DNA of 64,000 nt from Endozoicomonas sp. ISHI1 (GTDB lineage Bacteria; Pseudomonadota; Gammaproteobacteria; Pseudomonadales; Endozoicomonadaceae), in the NCBI RefSeq assembly GCF_024606225.1, contig NZ_JAGRPU010000019.1, positions 1-64,000 of the forward strand. Direction: 5' to 3'. The stretch's first letter is position 1. Every line of letters starts with the position of its first letter. The notes beneath the pieces were generated by a model. It ran no database searches. It was not told where the DNA came from and saw only the letters and a program-made list of their open reading frames with translations. Positions 29,562 through 38,512 of this stretch are shown here, piece by piece. The translations under genes and the position numbers were made by a program.

Positions 29562-31142
29562 TCAAGGACAAAAGTCATCGTTCTGATCCACAACAGAAGG
29601 CTTGCGTTTTCTATGCATTCTTTTGTGACTCAACAGGGCTTGAGCATTCTTGTAGACCTTACCGCATGGCTGCGGTTGACCATTCTGCCGAACCACGGTG
29701 ACATCACAGCTTTGTTGCTCGTTGTGGTATATGGATTTGTGAACTGACAGGCTGTTAGTATTCTTGAAGACCTTACCGCATGGCCGCACCCGGCCATCCT
29801 CCCTGATTACGGCCACGTCACAGGTCTTTTTCCCGGTGTGCAGTCCGCTCTTGTGAGTGGACAGAGCTGCGGCATTTCTGCAGACCGTCCAGCAGGGCCG
29901 TTGCAGACCATCACTCCCGATCACGGGCATATCACAAATTTTTTGCCTTGTGTGTTCTCTGCGTTTGTGATCCGAAAGGTCTTTACCGCTCTTGCAGACC
30001 TTTCCGCACGGCCACGGCTGGCCATCTTCCCCGATCTCGGTCACGTCACAGGCTCGTTGCCCAGTGTGGTATCCACCTTTGTGATCCGACAGGGCTTGAA
30101 CATTCTTGCAGACTTTTCCGCATGGCCCCGACTGACCATCTTCCCCGATCACGTTCACGTCACAGGTTTGTTCCCCTGTGTGGTGCCTTCTTTTGTGAGC
30201 CCAAAGGGCTTTAGCATTCTTGCAGACTTTTTTGCACGGCGTCGGCTGGCCTCCCTCCTCGACCACGTGCTCATAACAGGTTTGCTGCCCCGTGTGGTCT
30301 CTTTCTTTGTGATACGCCAGGGCATTAGCATTCTTGCAGACCGTCCCGCACGGATACAGTTGACCATCCTCCCCGACCATCGTCAGATCACAGGTTTTTT
30401 GCCCAGAGTGGGAGCTGCCTTTGTGACGCGACAGTGATTTTGCATTCTTGAAGACCTTCCCACATTCCAGCATCTGGCCATCATCCCTGAATATTATCAA
30501 GCCGCAAATGGCTTGCCCGGCAGGGACGTTTTTATTGATTTTCCCTGCAACCATCGTGTCTATGGCGACCCCGTTAACAGGGTGGCAAATAAAACAGTAT
30601 TTATTGGCCAAATGAGGGCATGAGCTTTGTCCGGGCGTCGCTGCTGTGTGGTCTGTCCAACCTTCTTCAAGATCGGGCGCTCTGCCATCGGATGAACCGG
30701 AAAACTGCCGGAATTGACAAGCCCCATGACAGGGATGAACGAAACAATTCAAGCTCAAAGTATGTGGCTGTCGTTCAGGGGCTCCATTATCCCCGCCAGA
30801 ATCAGAATAAAGAAGGCTAGTGAAAAAGCCTATGGGTTGAGGGAGGGCTTCCTGCCCGGATGATTCTGATGGCGGGTTGGGTTGTTGGACGTGTCCGGAG
30901 CCAGACATCATAGCGGTGATCGTAAGCGTGTGGTCCTGACTGGTCCCAAGAAGTTCCACAGAGTTAAACGACGGTGAGTCGAGTTTCCAATAGCTTTTTA
31001 AAAGCGAACCGACAAAGGCAACATCTTTTACAGAGATCCCTGAATAAGGGTTGGAGCATAGTGGAGTGTCTTTGGTGTCGACAATAAAACGTTCTGTCAA
31101 CGGTTCGGCCTGACAAACGACAGACAACGTCAGTAACAGCAA
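29562..31142 (-). CDS. Array gene 7: zinc-finger-like repeat protein, 8 fingers
   Basis: 526 residues, short form. The second linker motif reads CPHLANKYCFIC (Ser to Phe). Finger 3 is diverged (CYEHVVEEGGQPTPCKK). Fingers 4-5 resemble fingers 6-7 of gene 3 (CDVNVIGEDGQSGPC, CDVTEIGEDGQPWPC), pointing to exchange of finger blocks. Finger 6 has CWTVC. Tail HRKRKPSVVDQNDDFCP. Confidence 0.87.
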   Translation of the reverse strand: MLLLTLSVVCQAEPLTERFIVDTKDTPLCSNPYSGISVKDVAFVGSLLKSYWKLDSPSFNSVELLGTSQDHTLTITAMMSGSGHVQQPNPPSESSGQEALPQPIGFFTSLLYSDSGGDNGAPERQPHTLSLNCFVHPCHGACQFRQFSGSSDGRAPDLEEGWTDHTAATPGQSSCPHLANKYCFICHPVNGVAIDTMVAGKINKNVPAGQAICGLIIFRDDGQMLECGKVFKNAKSLSRHKGSSHSGQKTCDLTMVGEDGQLYPCGTVCKNANALAYHKERDHTGQQTCYEHVVEEGGQPTPCKKVCKNAKALWAHKRRHHTGEQTCDVNVIGEDGQSGPCGKVCKNVQALSDHKGGYHTGQRACDVTEIGEDGQPWPCGKVCKSGKDLSDHKRREHTRQKICDMPVIGSDGLQRPCWTVCRNAAALSTHKSGLHTGKKTCDVAVIREDGRVRPCGKVFKNTNSLSVHKSIYHNEQQSCDVTVVRQNGQPQPCGKVYKNAQALLSHKRMHRKRKPSVVDQNDDFCP

Positions 31143-31247
31143 CCAATTTGCCGCAAAGGGTGAGTGCTTAATAATTCTATCCCTGCATTCTGACTTGTAC
31201 AGAGCAAGGATAGATCAAGAAAACCTCATGAAAGGACAGTTTTCAGG

Positions 31248-32972
31248 TTAAGGCCCGAGTTCATCGTTCTGATCCACGACAGAAGGCTTGCGTTTTCGAT
31301 GAATTCTTTTGTGATTCGACAGGACTTTTGCATTCTTGCAGACCTTTCCGCATGGCCGTTGCTGACCTTCCTCCCCGACCACGGTTATGTCACAGGTTTT
31401 TTGCCCGGTGTGATATTCGCTTTTATGAGTTGAAAGGGCTTTAGCATTCTTGCAGGCCTTCCCGCATGACTGCGGCTGACCACCCTTGCGAACCACTGTC
31501 ACGTTACAGGTTTGTGCCCCGGTGTGGTCTATTTTTCTGTGATCCCTAAGGGCTTGAGCATTCTTGCAGATCTTTCCGCATGGCCGCGGCTGTCCTTGCT
31601 CCCCGGTCACGGTCATTTCACAGGTTTGTTGCACGCTATGGTATCCACTTTTGTGAGCCGACAGGCTGTGGACACTCTTATAGACTCTTCCGCATAGCTG
31701 CGGCTGATTATCCTCGCTGATTACGATCACGTCACAGGTTTGTTGCCTGCAATGGTCTCTTTTTTTGTGATTCATCAGAGCGTTAGTATTCTTGCAGACC
31801 TTTCCGCATGGCTGCGACTGATCATCCTCACCGATCACGGTTAGGTTACAGGTTTTTTGCCCGGCGTGCTGCCCGCTTTTGTGAGCGTAAAGAGCTGCGG
31901 CATTTTTGCAGGCCTTTCCGCATGGCCGCGGCTGGCCATCCTGCCCGATTACGATCACGTCACAGTTTTTTTCCCCGGTGTGATGTCCGCTTTTGTGAAT
32001 GGACAGAACTGCGGCATTTCTCCAGACAGTCCCGCAGAGCCGTTGCAGACCATCCCTCCCGATCACAGTTACATTACAGGTTTGTTGCCCCGTGTGGTCT
32101 CTGTTTTTGTGATACGTTAAAGCGTTCGCATTCTTGCAGACCGTCCCGCACGGCTGCAATTGACCATCCTCCCCGACCACAGTCAGGTCACAGATTTTTT
32201 GCCCAGAGTGGTAGCTGCCTTTGTGACGCGACAGTAATTGTGCATTCTTGAAAACCTTCCCACATTGCAGCAGCTGGCCATCCTCCCCGAATATAATCAA
32301 ACTGCAAATGTCTTGCCCGGCAGGGGCGTTTTTATCGATTGTCACTGCAACCATTGAGTCTATGGCGGTCCCGTCTGAGGCGACCCCGTCTGAGGCGACC
32401 CCGTTAACAGGTTTGCAAACAGAGCAGTATCTATTGGCCAAATGAGGGCATGAGCTTTGTCCGGGCGTTGCTGCCGTGTGGTCTGTCGAACTTTCCTCAC
32501 GATCGGGCGCTCTGCTATTGGATGAGGCGGAAGACTGCCGGAATTGACAAGCCCCATGACAGGGATGCACGAAACAATTCAAGCCCAAAGTATGTGGGTG
32601 TTGTTCAGGGACTCCATTATCCCCGCCAGAATCTGAATACAGAAGGCTAGTGAAAAAGCCTATGGGTTGAGCGAGGGCTTCCTGCCCGGATGATTCTGAT
32701 GGCGGGTTGGGTTGTTGGTTGTGTCCAGAGCCAGACATCATAGCGGTTATCGTGAGTGGGTGATCCTGACTGATCCCCCGGAGTTCCATAGAGTTAAACG
32801 ACGGTGAGTCTGGGTTACAATAGCTTTTTAAAAGCGAACCGGCAAAGGCAACCACTTTTACAGATATCCCTGAATAGGGGTTGGAGGATAGTGGAGTGTC
32901 TTTGGTGTCGACAGTAAAACGTTCTGTCAACTGTTCAGCATTACAGACGACAGATAACGTTAGTAACAGCAA
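31248..32972 (-). CDS. Array gene 8: zinc-finger-like repeat protein, 9 fingers
   Basis: 574 residues, short form. The pre-finger linker contains a duplicated five-residue unit (ASDGVASDG), visible in the DNA as GAGGCGACCCCGTCT repeated. Fingers 2-6 track those of gene 5, suggesting a gene-sized duplication followed by finger exchange. Finger 3 has Trp in place of the Cys/Phe (TVWRNAAVL). Tail HRKRKPSVVDQNDELGP. Confidence 0.87.
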   Translation of the reverse strand: MLLLTLSVVCNAEQLTERFTVDTKDTPLSSNPYSGISVKVVAFAGSLLKSYCNPDSPSFNSMELRGISQDHPLTITAMMSGSGHNQQPNPPSESSGQEALAQPIGFFTSLLYSDSGGDNGVPEQHPHTLGLNCFVHPCHGACQFRQSSASSNSRAPDREESSTDHTAATPGQSSCPHLANRYCSVCKPVNGVASDGVASDGTAIDSMVAVTIDKNAPAGQDICSLIIFGEDGQLLQCGKVFKNAQLLSRHKGSYHSGQKICDLTVVGEDGQLQPCGTVCKNANALTYHKNRDHTGQQTCNVTVIGRDGLQRLCGTVWRNAAVLSIHKSGHHTGEKNCDVIVIGQDGQPRPCGKACKNAAALYAHKSGQHAGQKTCNLTVIGEDDQSQPCGKVCKNTNALMNHKKRDHCRQQTCDVIVISEDNQPQLCGRVYKSVHSLSAHKSGYHSVQQTCEMTVTGEQGQPRPCGKICKNAQALRDHRKIDHTGAQTCNVTVVRKGGQPQSCGKACKNAKALSTHKSEYHTGQKTCDITVVGEEGQQRPCGKVCKNAKVLSNHKRIHRKRKPSVVDQNDELGP

Positions 32973-33090
32973 ACGAGATGCCGCAAAGAGTGAGTGTTTA
33001 ATAATTCTATCCCTGTATTCTGGCTTTTACAGAGCAAGGATAGATCAAGAAAGCCTCATAAAAGGTCGGTTGCCAGATTAAGAACTAAGG

Positions 33091-34788
33091 TCATTGTTCA
33101 GAAGGCTTGCGTTTTCGATGCATTCTTTTGTGATTCGACAGGGCTTTTGCATTCTTGCAGACCTTTCCGCATGGCTGTTGTTGGCCTTCCTCCCCGACCA
33201 CGGTGACATCACAGGTTTGTTGTCCAGTGTGGTATCCGCTTTTATGCTCCAACAGGGCTTTAGCATTCCTGAAGATCTTCCCGCATGGCTGCGGCTGACC
33301 ATCCTTCCGAACTACAGTCACGTCACAGGTTTGTTGCCCGGTGTGGTCTCTGTTTTTGTGATTCGTCAGGGCTTGAACATTCTTGCAGGTCTTTCCGCAT
33401 GGCCGCGACTGATCATCCTCACCGATTACAGTTACGTTACAGGTTTTTAGCCCGGTGTGCTGTCCGCTTTTGTGAATGTACAGATATGCGGCATTTCTGC
33501 AAGCCTTTCCACATGGTCGCGGCTGGCCACCCTCCCCGATTACGGTCACGTCACAGGTCTTTTTCCCGGTGTGCTGTCCGCTTTTGTGAGTGGCCAGAGC
33601 TGCAGCATTTCTGCAGACCGACCCGCAGGGCCGTTGCAGACCGTCCCTCCCGATCACGGGCACATCACAGGTTTGTTGCGTCGTGTGGTCTCTTCTTTTG
33701 TGATTCTGCAGGGCTTGAGCATTCTTGCAGACACTCCCACACGGCTGCGGTTGACTATCCTCCCCGACCACAGTCAGGTCACAGATTTTTTGCCCGGAGT
33801 GGCTGTTGCCTATGTGACGCGACAGTGATTTTGCATCCTTCAAGACCTTCCCACATTGCAGCAGCTGGCCATCTTCCCCGAATATGATCAAGTTGCAAAT
33901 GGCTTGCCCGGCAGGGACGTTTTTATCGATTGTCCCTACAACCATTGAATCTAAGGCGACCCCGTTAACAGGTTTGCAAATAGAGCAGTATCTATTGGTC
34001 AAATGAGGGCATGAGTTTTGCCCGGGCGTTGCTACTGTTGGACCTTTCGAACTTTCTTCGCAATCCGGCGCTCTGCTATCGGATAAACCGGAAGACTGCC
34101 GGAATTGACAAGCCCCATGACAGAGATGAACGAAACAGTTTAAACCTAACGTATGTGGTTGTTGTTCAGGGACTCCATTATTCCCGCCAGAATCAGAATA
34201 CAGAAGGCTAGTGAAATAGCCTATGGGTTGAGAGAGGGCTTTCGGGGCTTCCTGCCCGGATGATTCTGATGACGGGTTGGGTTGTTGGTTGTGTCCAGAG
34301 CCAGGCATCATAGTGGTGATCGCAAACGGGTGATCCTGACTCACCCCCCGGGTTTCCATCGAGTTAAACGTCGGTGAATCGGGGTTCCAATCGCTTTTTA
34401 AAAGCGAAGCGACAGCGGCAGCCACTTTTACAGTTATCCCTGAATGAGGGTTGGAGCATAGTGAAGTATCTATGGTATTAAGAACCAGTTCAAAAGCAAT
34501 CAGCAGATTCGTGTCGTAAAGCCATTGCCATGTAACCGGCTCAATGATGGTCGTTTTCATCTCGCCACTGTCAGGTCTGGGTGGTTTGCTATCAGATAAC
34601 AAATCAGGTTCTGAATAGCCCTTTTTGTCGGGAATTTGTGAGAGTTTGTCCGGTAATGTTTGCTGATCAAACTTCATAGAAAAGCTCTGATTTGGAAAAA
34701 CTGCACTCTGTACAAGGTCGACAATAAAACGTTCTGTCAACGTTTCGGCCTGACAGACGACAGAAAGCGTCAGTAACAGCAACCGCAA
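33091..34788 (-). CDS. Array gene 9: long-form zinc-finger-like protein, 7 fingers
   Basis: 565 residues with the long-form N-terminal segment (FIVDLVQSAVFPNQSF ... WQWLYDTNLLIAFEL). A duplicated CGGTTG adds an Arg-Leu pair to the signal region. Seven fingers. The C-terminus is cut short after HRKRKPS by a small deletion that brings in an early stop (ending SEQ), the same change seen in gene 11, so these two share a recent ancestor or have been converted. Confidence 0.87.
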   Translation of the reverse strand: MRLLLLTLSVVCQAETLTERFIVDLVQSAVFPNQSFSMKFDQQTLPDKLSQIPDKKGYSEPDLLSDSKPPRPDSGEMKTTIIEPVTWQWLYDTNLLIAFELVLNTIDTSLCSNPHSGITVKVAAAVASLLKSDWNPDSPTFNSMETRGVSQDHPFAITTMMPGSGHNQQPNPSSESSGQEAPKALSQPIGYFTSLLYSDSGGNNGVPEQQPHTLGLNCFVHLCHGACQFRQSSGLSDSRAPDCEESSKGPTVATPGQNSCPHLTNRYCSICKPVNGVALDSMVVGTIDKNVPAGQAICNLIIFGEDGQLLQCGKVLKDAKSLSRHIGNSHSGQKICDLTVVGEDSQPQPCGSVCKNAQALQNHKRRDHTTQQTCDVPVIGRDGLQRPCGSVCRNAAALATHKSGQHTGKKTCDVTVIGEGGQPRPCGKACRNAAYLYIHKSGQHTGLKTCNVTVIGEDDQSRPCGKTCKNVQALTNHKNRDHTGQQTCDVTVVRKDGQPQPCGKIFRNAKALLEHKSGYHTGQQTCDVTVVGEEGQQQPCGKVCKNAKALSNHKRMHRKRKPSEQ

Positions 34789-34893
34789 CCGCAGTGTCGC
34801 AAAGAGTGAGTGATTAATAAATCTATCCTTCGATTCTGGCTTTTACAGAGCAAGGATAGATCAAGAAAACCTCATGAAAGGTTGATTTTCAGA

Positions 34894-36597
34894 TCAAGGA
34901 CTGAGGTCATCGTCCTGATCCACAACAGGAGACTTGCGTTTTCGATGTATTCTTTTGTGGTTCAACAGGGCTTTAGCACTCTTGCAGACCTTTCCGCACG
35001 GCCGCGAATGGCCATCCCGCCCAACCACAGTCTCGTCACAGGTTTGCTTTCCGGTGTGTTTTATTCTTATGTGATCCCAGAGAACTTGAGCATTCTTACA
35101 GACCTTCCCGCATAGCTGCGGTTCGCCATCCTCCCGGACCACGTTCACATCACAGGTTTGTTGCCCGCTGTGGTATCCGCTTTTGTGACTCGAAAGGACT
35201 CTGGAATTCTTGAAGACCTTTCCGCATGGCCGCGACTGGCCATCCTCCCCGACCATAATCAGGTTACAGGTTTTTTGCCCGGTGTGGTCTCTGTATTTGT
35301 GATTCAACAGGGCTTGAACATTGTTGCAGGTCTTTCCGCATGGCCGCGACTGATCGTCCTTACCGATCACGGTTACATTACAGGTTTTTTGCCCGGTGTG
35401 CTGTCGGCTTTTATGGTTGGACAGGTGTGCGGCATTTTTGCAGGCCTTTCCGCATGGCTGCAGCTGGCCATCCTCCCCGATTATGTTTACGTCACAGGTC
35501 TTTTTCCCAGAGTGCTGTCCGCTTTTGTGGGTGGACAAAGCCGCGGCATTTCTGCAGACCGTCCCGCAGGGTCGTTGCAGACCCCCCTTCCCGATCACGG
35601 GCACATCACAGGTTTTTTGCCCCGTGTGGTTTCTGCTTTTGTGATGCGACAGGGCTTGGGCATTCTTGCAGACCTTTCCGCATGGCCGGGGCTGGCCATC
35701 TTCCAATATCACGGTCACGTTACAGGTTTGTTGCCCGGTGTGGTATCCGCTTCTATGAACCAACAGGCTGTTAGTATTCTTGAAAACCTTTCTACACGGC
35801 CGCGGCTGACCATCCTCTCCGATTACGTTCGCTTCACAGGTTTGATGCCCGGAGTGGTATCCTCTCCTATGAGACCAAAGGCCTTTAGCATTCTTGAAGA
35901 CCTTCCCACATTGCAGCAGCTGGCCATCCTCCTCGATTATGATCAAGTTGCAAATGGCTTGCCCGGCAGGGACGTTTTTGTCGATTGTCCCTACAACCAT
36001 TGAATCTAAGGCGACCCCGTTAACAGGTTTGCAAATAGAACAGTATCTATTGGCCAAATGAGGGCATGAGCTTTGTCCGGGAGTTGCTACTGGGGGGGCT
36101 GTCGAACTGTCTTCGCAATCCGGCGCTCTGCTATCGGATGAACCGTAAGACTGCCGGAATTGACAAGCCCCAAGACAGGGATGAACGAAACAGTTTAAAC
36201 CTAACGTATGTGATTGTTGTTCAGGGACTCCATTATCCCCGCCAGAATCAGAATACAGAAGGCTAGTGAAATAGCCTATGGGTTGAGGGAGGGCTGTCGG
36301 GGCTTCCTGCCCGGATGATTCTAATGACGGGTTGGGTTGTTGGTTGTGTCCAGAGCCAGGCATCATAGTGGTGATCGCAAACGGGTGATCCTGACTCGCC
36401 CCCCGTAGTTCCATTGATTTAAACGACGGTGAATCGGGGTTCCAATAGCTTTTTAAAAGCGAACTGACAGCGGCAAACACTTCTACAGATGTCCATGAAT
36501 AAGGGTTGGAGCATAGTGGAGTGTCTTTGGTATCGAGAACAAAACGTTCTGTCAACGGTTCGGCCTGACAGACGACAGGAAACGTCAGTAACAGCAA
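34894..36597 (-). CDS. Array gene 10: zinc-finger-like repeat protein, 9 fingers
   Basis: 567 residues, short form with a variant N-terminal patch (NPYSWTSVEVFAAV) shared with gene 13. Finger 1 is atypical (AKGLWSHRRGYHSGHQT); finger 8 has Ile in the inter-His loop (DHIRIKH). The start of the finger block continues CEANVIGEDGQPRPCRK, like fingers of genes 14-15. Tail HRKRKSPVVDQDDDLSP. Confidence 0.87.
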   Translation of the reverse strand: MLLLTFPVVCQAEPLTERFVLDTKDTPLCSNPYSWTSVEVFAAVSSLLKSYWNPDSPSFKSMELRGASQDHPFAITTMMPGSGHNQQPNPSLESSGQEAPTALPQPIGYFTSLLYSDSGGDNGVPEQQSHTLGLNCFVHPCLGACQFRQSYGSSDSRAPDCEDSSTAPPVATPGQSSCPHLANRYCSICKPVNGVALDSMVVGTIDKNVPAGQAICNLIIIEEDGQLLQCGKVFKNAKGLWSHRRGYHSGHQTCEANVIGEDGQPRPCRKVFKNTNSLLVHRSGYHTGQQTCNVTVILEDGQPRPCGKVCKNAQALSHHKSRNHTGQKTCDVPVIGKGGLQRPCGTVCRNAAALSTHKSGQHSGKKTCDVNIIGEDGQLQPCGKACKNAAHLSNHKSRQHTGQKTCNVTVIGKDDQSRPCGKTCNNVQALLNHKYRDHTGQKTCNLIMVGEDGQSRPCGKVFKNSRVLSSHKSGYHSGQQTCDVNVVREDGEPQLCGKVCKNAQVLWDHIRIKHTGKQTCDETVVGRDGHSRPCGKVCKSAKALLNHKRIHRKRKSPVVDQDDDLSP

Positions 36598-36715
36598 CCG
36601 GAGTGCAGCAAAGAGTGAGTATTTAATAATTCTATCCCTGCATTCTGGCTTTTACAGGGCAAGGATAGATCAAAAAAACCTCATGAAAGAGCGGTTGCCA
36701 CATTAAGAACTAAGG

Positions 36716-38407
36716 TCATTGTTCAGAAGGCTTGCGTTTTCGATGCATTCTTTTGTGATTCGACAGGGCTTTAGAATTCTTGCAGACCTCTGCGCATGGA
36801 CGCGACTGGTCATCCTCCCCAACCACGATCTCGTTACAGGTTTGTTGCCTGGTGTGGTTTCTTCTTTTGTGAGTCCAAAGGGCTTGAACATTCTTGCAGA
36901 CCTTTCCGCATGGACGCGACTGGCCATCCTCCCCAACTACGACCACGTCACAGGTTTGTTGCCTCGTGTGGCCTCTGCTTTTGTGATCCCACAGGGCTTG
37001 AATATTCTTGCAGACCTTGCCGCATGGCCGCGACTGGCCATCCTCACCGATCACGGTTACGTTACAGGTTTTTTGCCCGCTGTGTTGTCGACTTTTGTGA
37101 ACGGAAAGAGCTGCGGCATTTCTGCTGATTTTTCCGCACGGCTTCGGTTGGCCATCCTCGCCAACCACGGTCGCGTCACAGATTTGTTGCCTCGTGTGGT
37201 CTCTGCTTCTGTGATCCCATAGGGCTTGAGCATTCTTGCAGAGCTTTCCGCATGGCCGCGGCTGGCCATCCTCACCGGTCACGGTTAAGTTACAGGTTTG
37301 TTGCCCCGTGTGGTATCCACTTTTGTGGGCTGACAAGCTGTTGGCACTTTTAAAGACCCTTCCACATAGCCGCGGCTGGTCATTCTCCCTTATTACTGTC
37401 ACGTCACAGGTTTGTTGCCTGCCGTGATCTCTTTTTCTGTGATTCAACAGGGCTTGAGCATTCTTGCAGACCTCTCCGCATGGCCGCAATTGGTCATCCT
37501 TCATAACGGTCACATCACAGGTTTTTTGCCCCGTGTGGTCTCTGCTTCTGTGATGCAACAGAATGTTAGCATTCTTGCAGACCATCCCGCACGGCTGCAG
37601 TTGACCATCCTCCCCGACCACCGTCAGTTCACAGGTTTTTTGCCCAGAGTGGTAGTTGCCTGTGTGACGCAACAGTGAATTTGCACTCTTGAAGACCTTT
37701 CCGCATTGAAGCAGCTGGCCATCCTCCCCGAATATGATCAAGGTGCAAATGGCTTGCCCGACAGCGACGTTTTTATCGATTGTCCCCGCAACCATTGTGT
37801 CTGTGGCGACCCCGTCTGAGGCGACCCCGTTAACAGGTTTGCAAATAGAGCAGCCTATATTGGCCAAATGAGGGCACGAGCTTTGTCCGGGCGTTGCTAC
37901 TGCGTGGACTTTCAAACCTTCTTCACAATCGGGCGCTCTGCTTTCGGATGAATCGGAAGACTGCCGGAATTGACAAACCCCATGACAGGGATGAACAAAA
38001 CAATTTAAACCTAACGTGTGTGGTTGTTGTTCAGTGCCTCCGCCATCCCCGTCAGAGTGAGAATACAGGAGGCTAGTGAAAAAGCCTATAGGTTGGGGGA
38101 GGGCCTCCGGGGCTTCCTGCCCGGATGATTTTGATGGCGGGCCGGGTTTTTGGTTGTGTCCAGAGCCTGGCATCACAGTAGTGATTGTAAACGGGTGATC
38201 TTGACTCCCCTCCCGGAGTTCCATCGAGTTAAACGACGGTGAATCGGAGTTCCAATAGCTTTTTAAGAGCAAACCGACAACTGCAACCACTTTTACAGAT
38301 ATCTCTGAATAAGGGTTGGAGTATATTGGAGTGTCTTTGGTATCGACAATAAAACGATCTGTGAACGGTTCGGCCTGACAGACGACAGACAACGTCAGTA
38401 ACAGCAA
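36716..38407 (-). CDS. Array gene 11: zinc-finger-like repeat protein, 9 fingers
   Basis: 563 residues, short form. The linker has both ANIGCSIC and a VASDGVATD stretch. Finger 3 is one residue short between its first two cysteines (CDVTVMKDDQLRPC), a change shared with gene 12 finger 3. Three consecutive fingers carry QALW in the helix and HTRQQ linkers, so they probably arose by local duplication. It ends HRKRKPSEQ like gene 9. Confidence 0.87.
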   Translation of the reverse strand: MLLLTLSVVCQAEPFTDRFIVDTKDTPIYSNPYSEISVKVVAVVGLLLKSYWNSDSPSFNSMELREGSQDHPFTITTVMPGSGHNQKPGPPSKSSGQEAPEALPQPIGFFTSLLYSHSDGDGGGTEQQPHTLGLNCFVHPCHGVCQFRQSSDSSESRAPDCEEGLKVHAVATPGQSSCPHLANIGCSICKPVNGVASDGVATDTMVAGTIDKNVAVGQAICTLIIFGEDGQLLQCGKVFKSANSLLRHTGNYHSGQKTCELTVVGEDGQLQPCGMVCKNANILLHHRSRDHTGQKTCDVTVMKDDQLRPCGEVCKNAQALLNHRKRDHGRQQTCDVTVIRENDQPRLCGRVFKSANSLSAHKSGYHTGQQTCNLTVTGEDGQPRPCGKLCKNAQALWDHRSRDHTRQQICDATVVGEDGQPKPCGKISRNAAALSVHKSRQHSGQKTCNVTVIGEDGQSRPCGKVCKNIQALWDHKSRGHTRQQTCDVVVVGEDGQSRPCGKVCKNVQALWTHKRRNHTRQQTCNEIVVGEDDQSRPCAEVCKNSKALSNHKRMHRKRKPSEQ

Positions 38408-38512
38408 CCGCTGTGCCGCAAAGAGTGAGTATTGAATAATTCTATCCCTGCATTCTGGTTTGTTCAGAGCAAAGATAGATCAAGAAAACCTCATGAAAGG
38501 GCGGCTGTCAGA

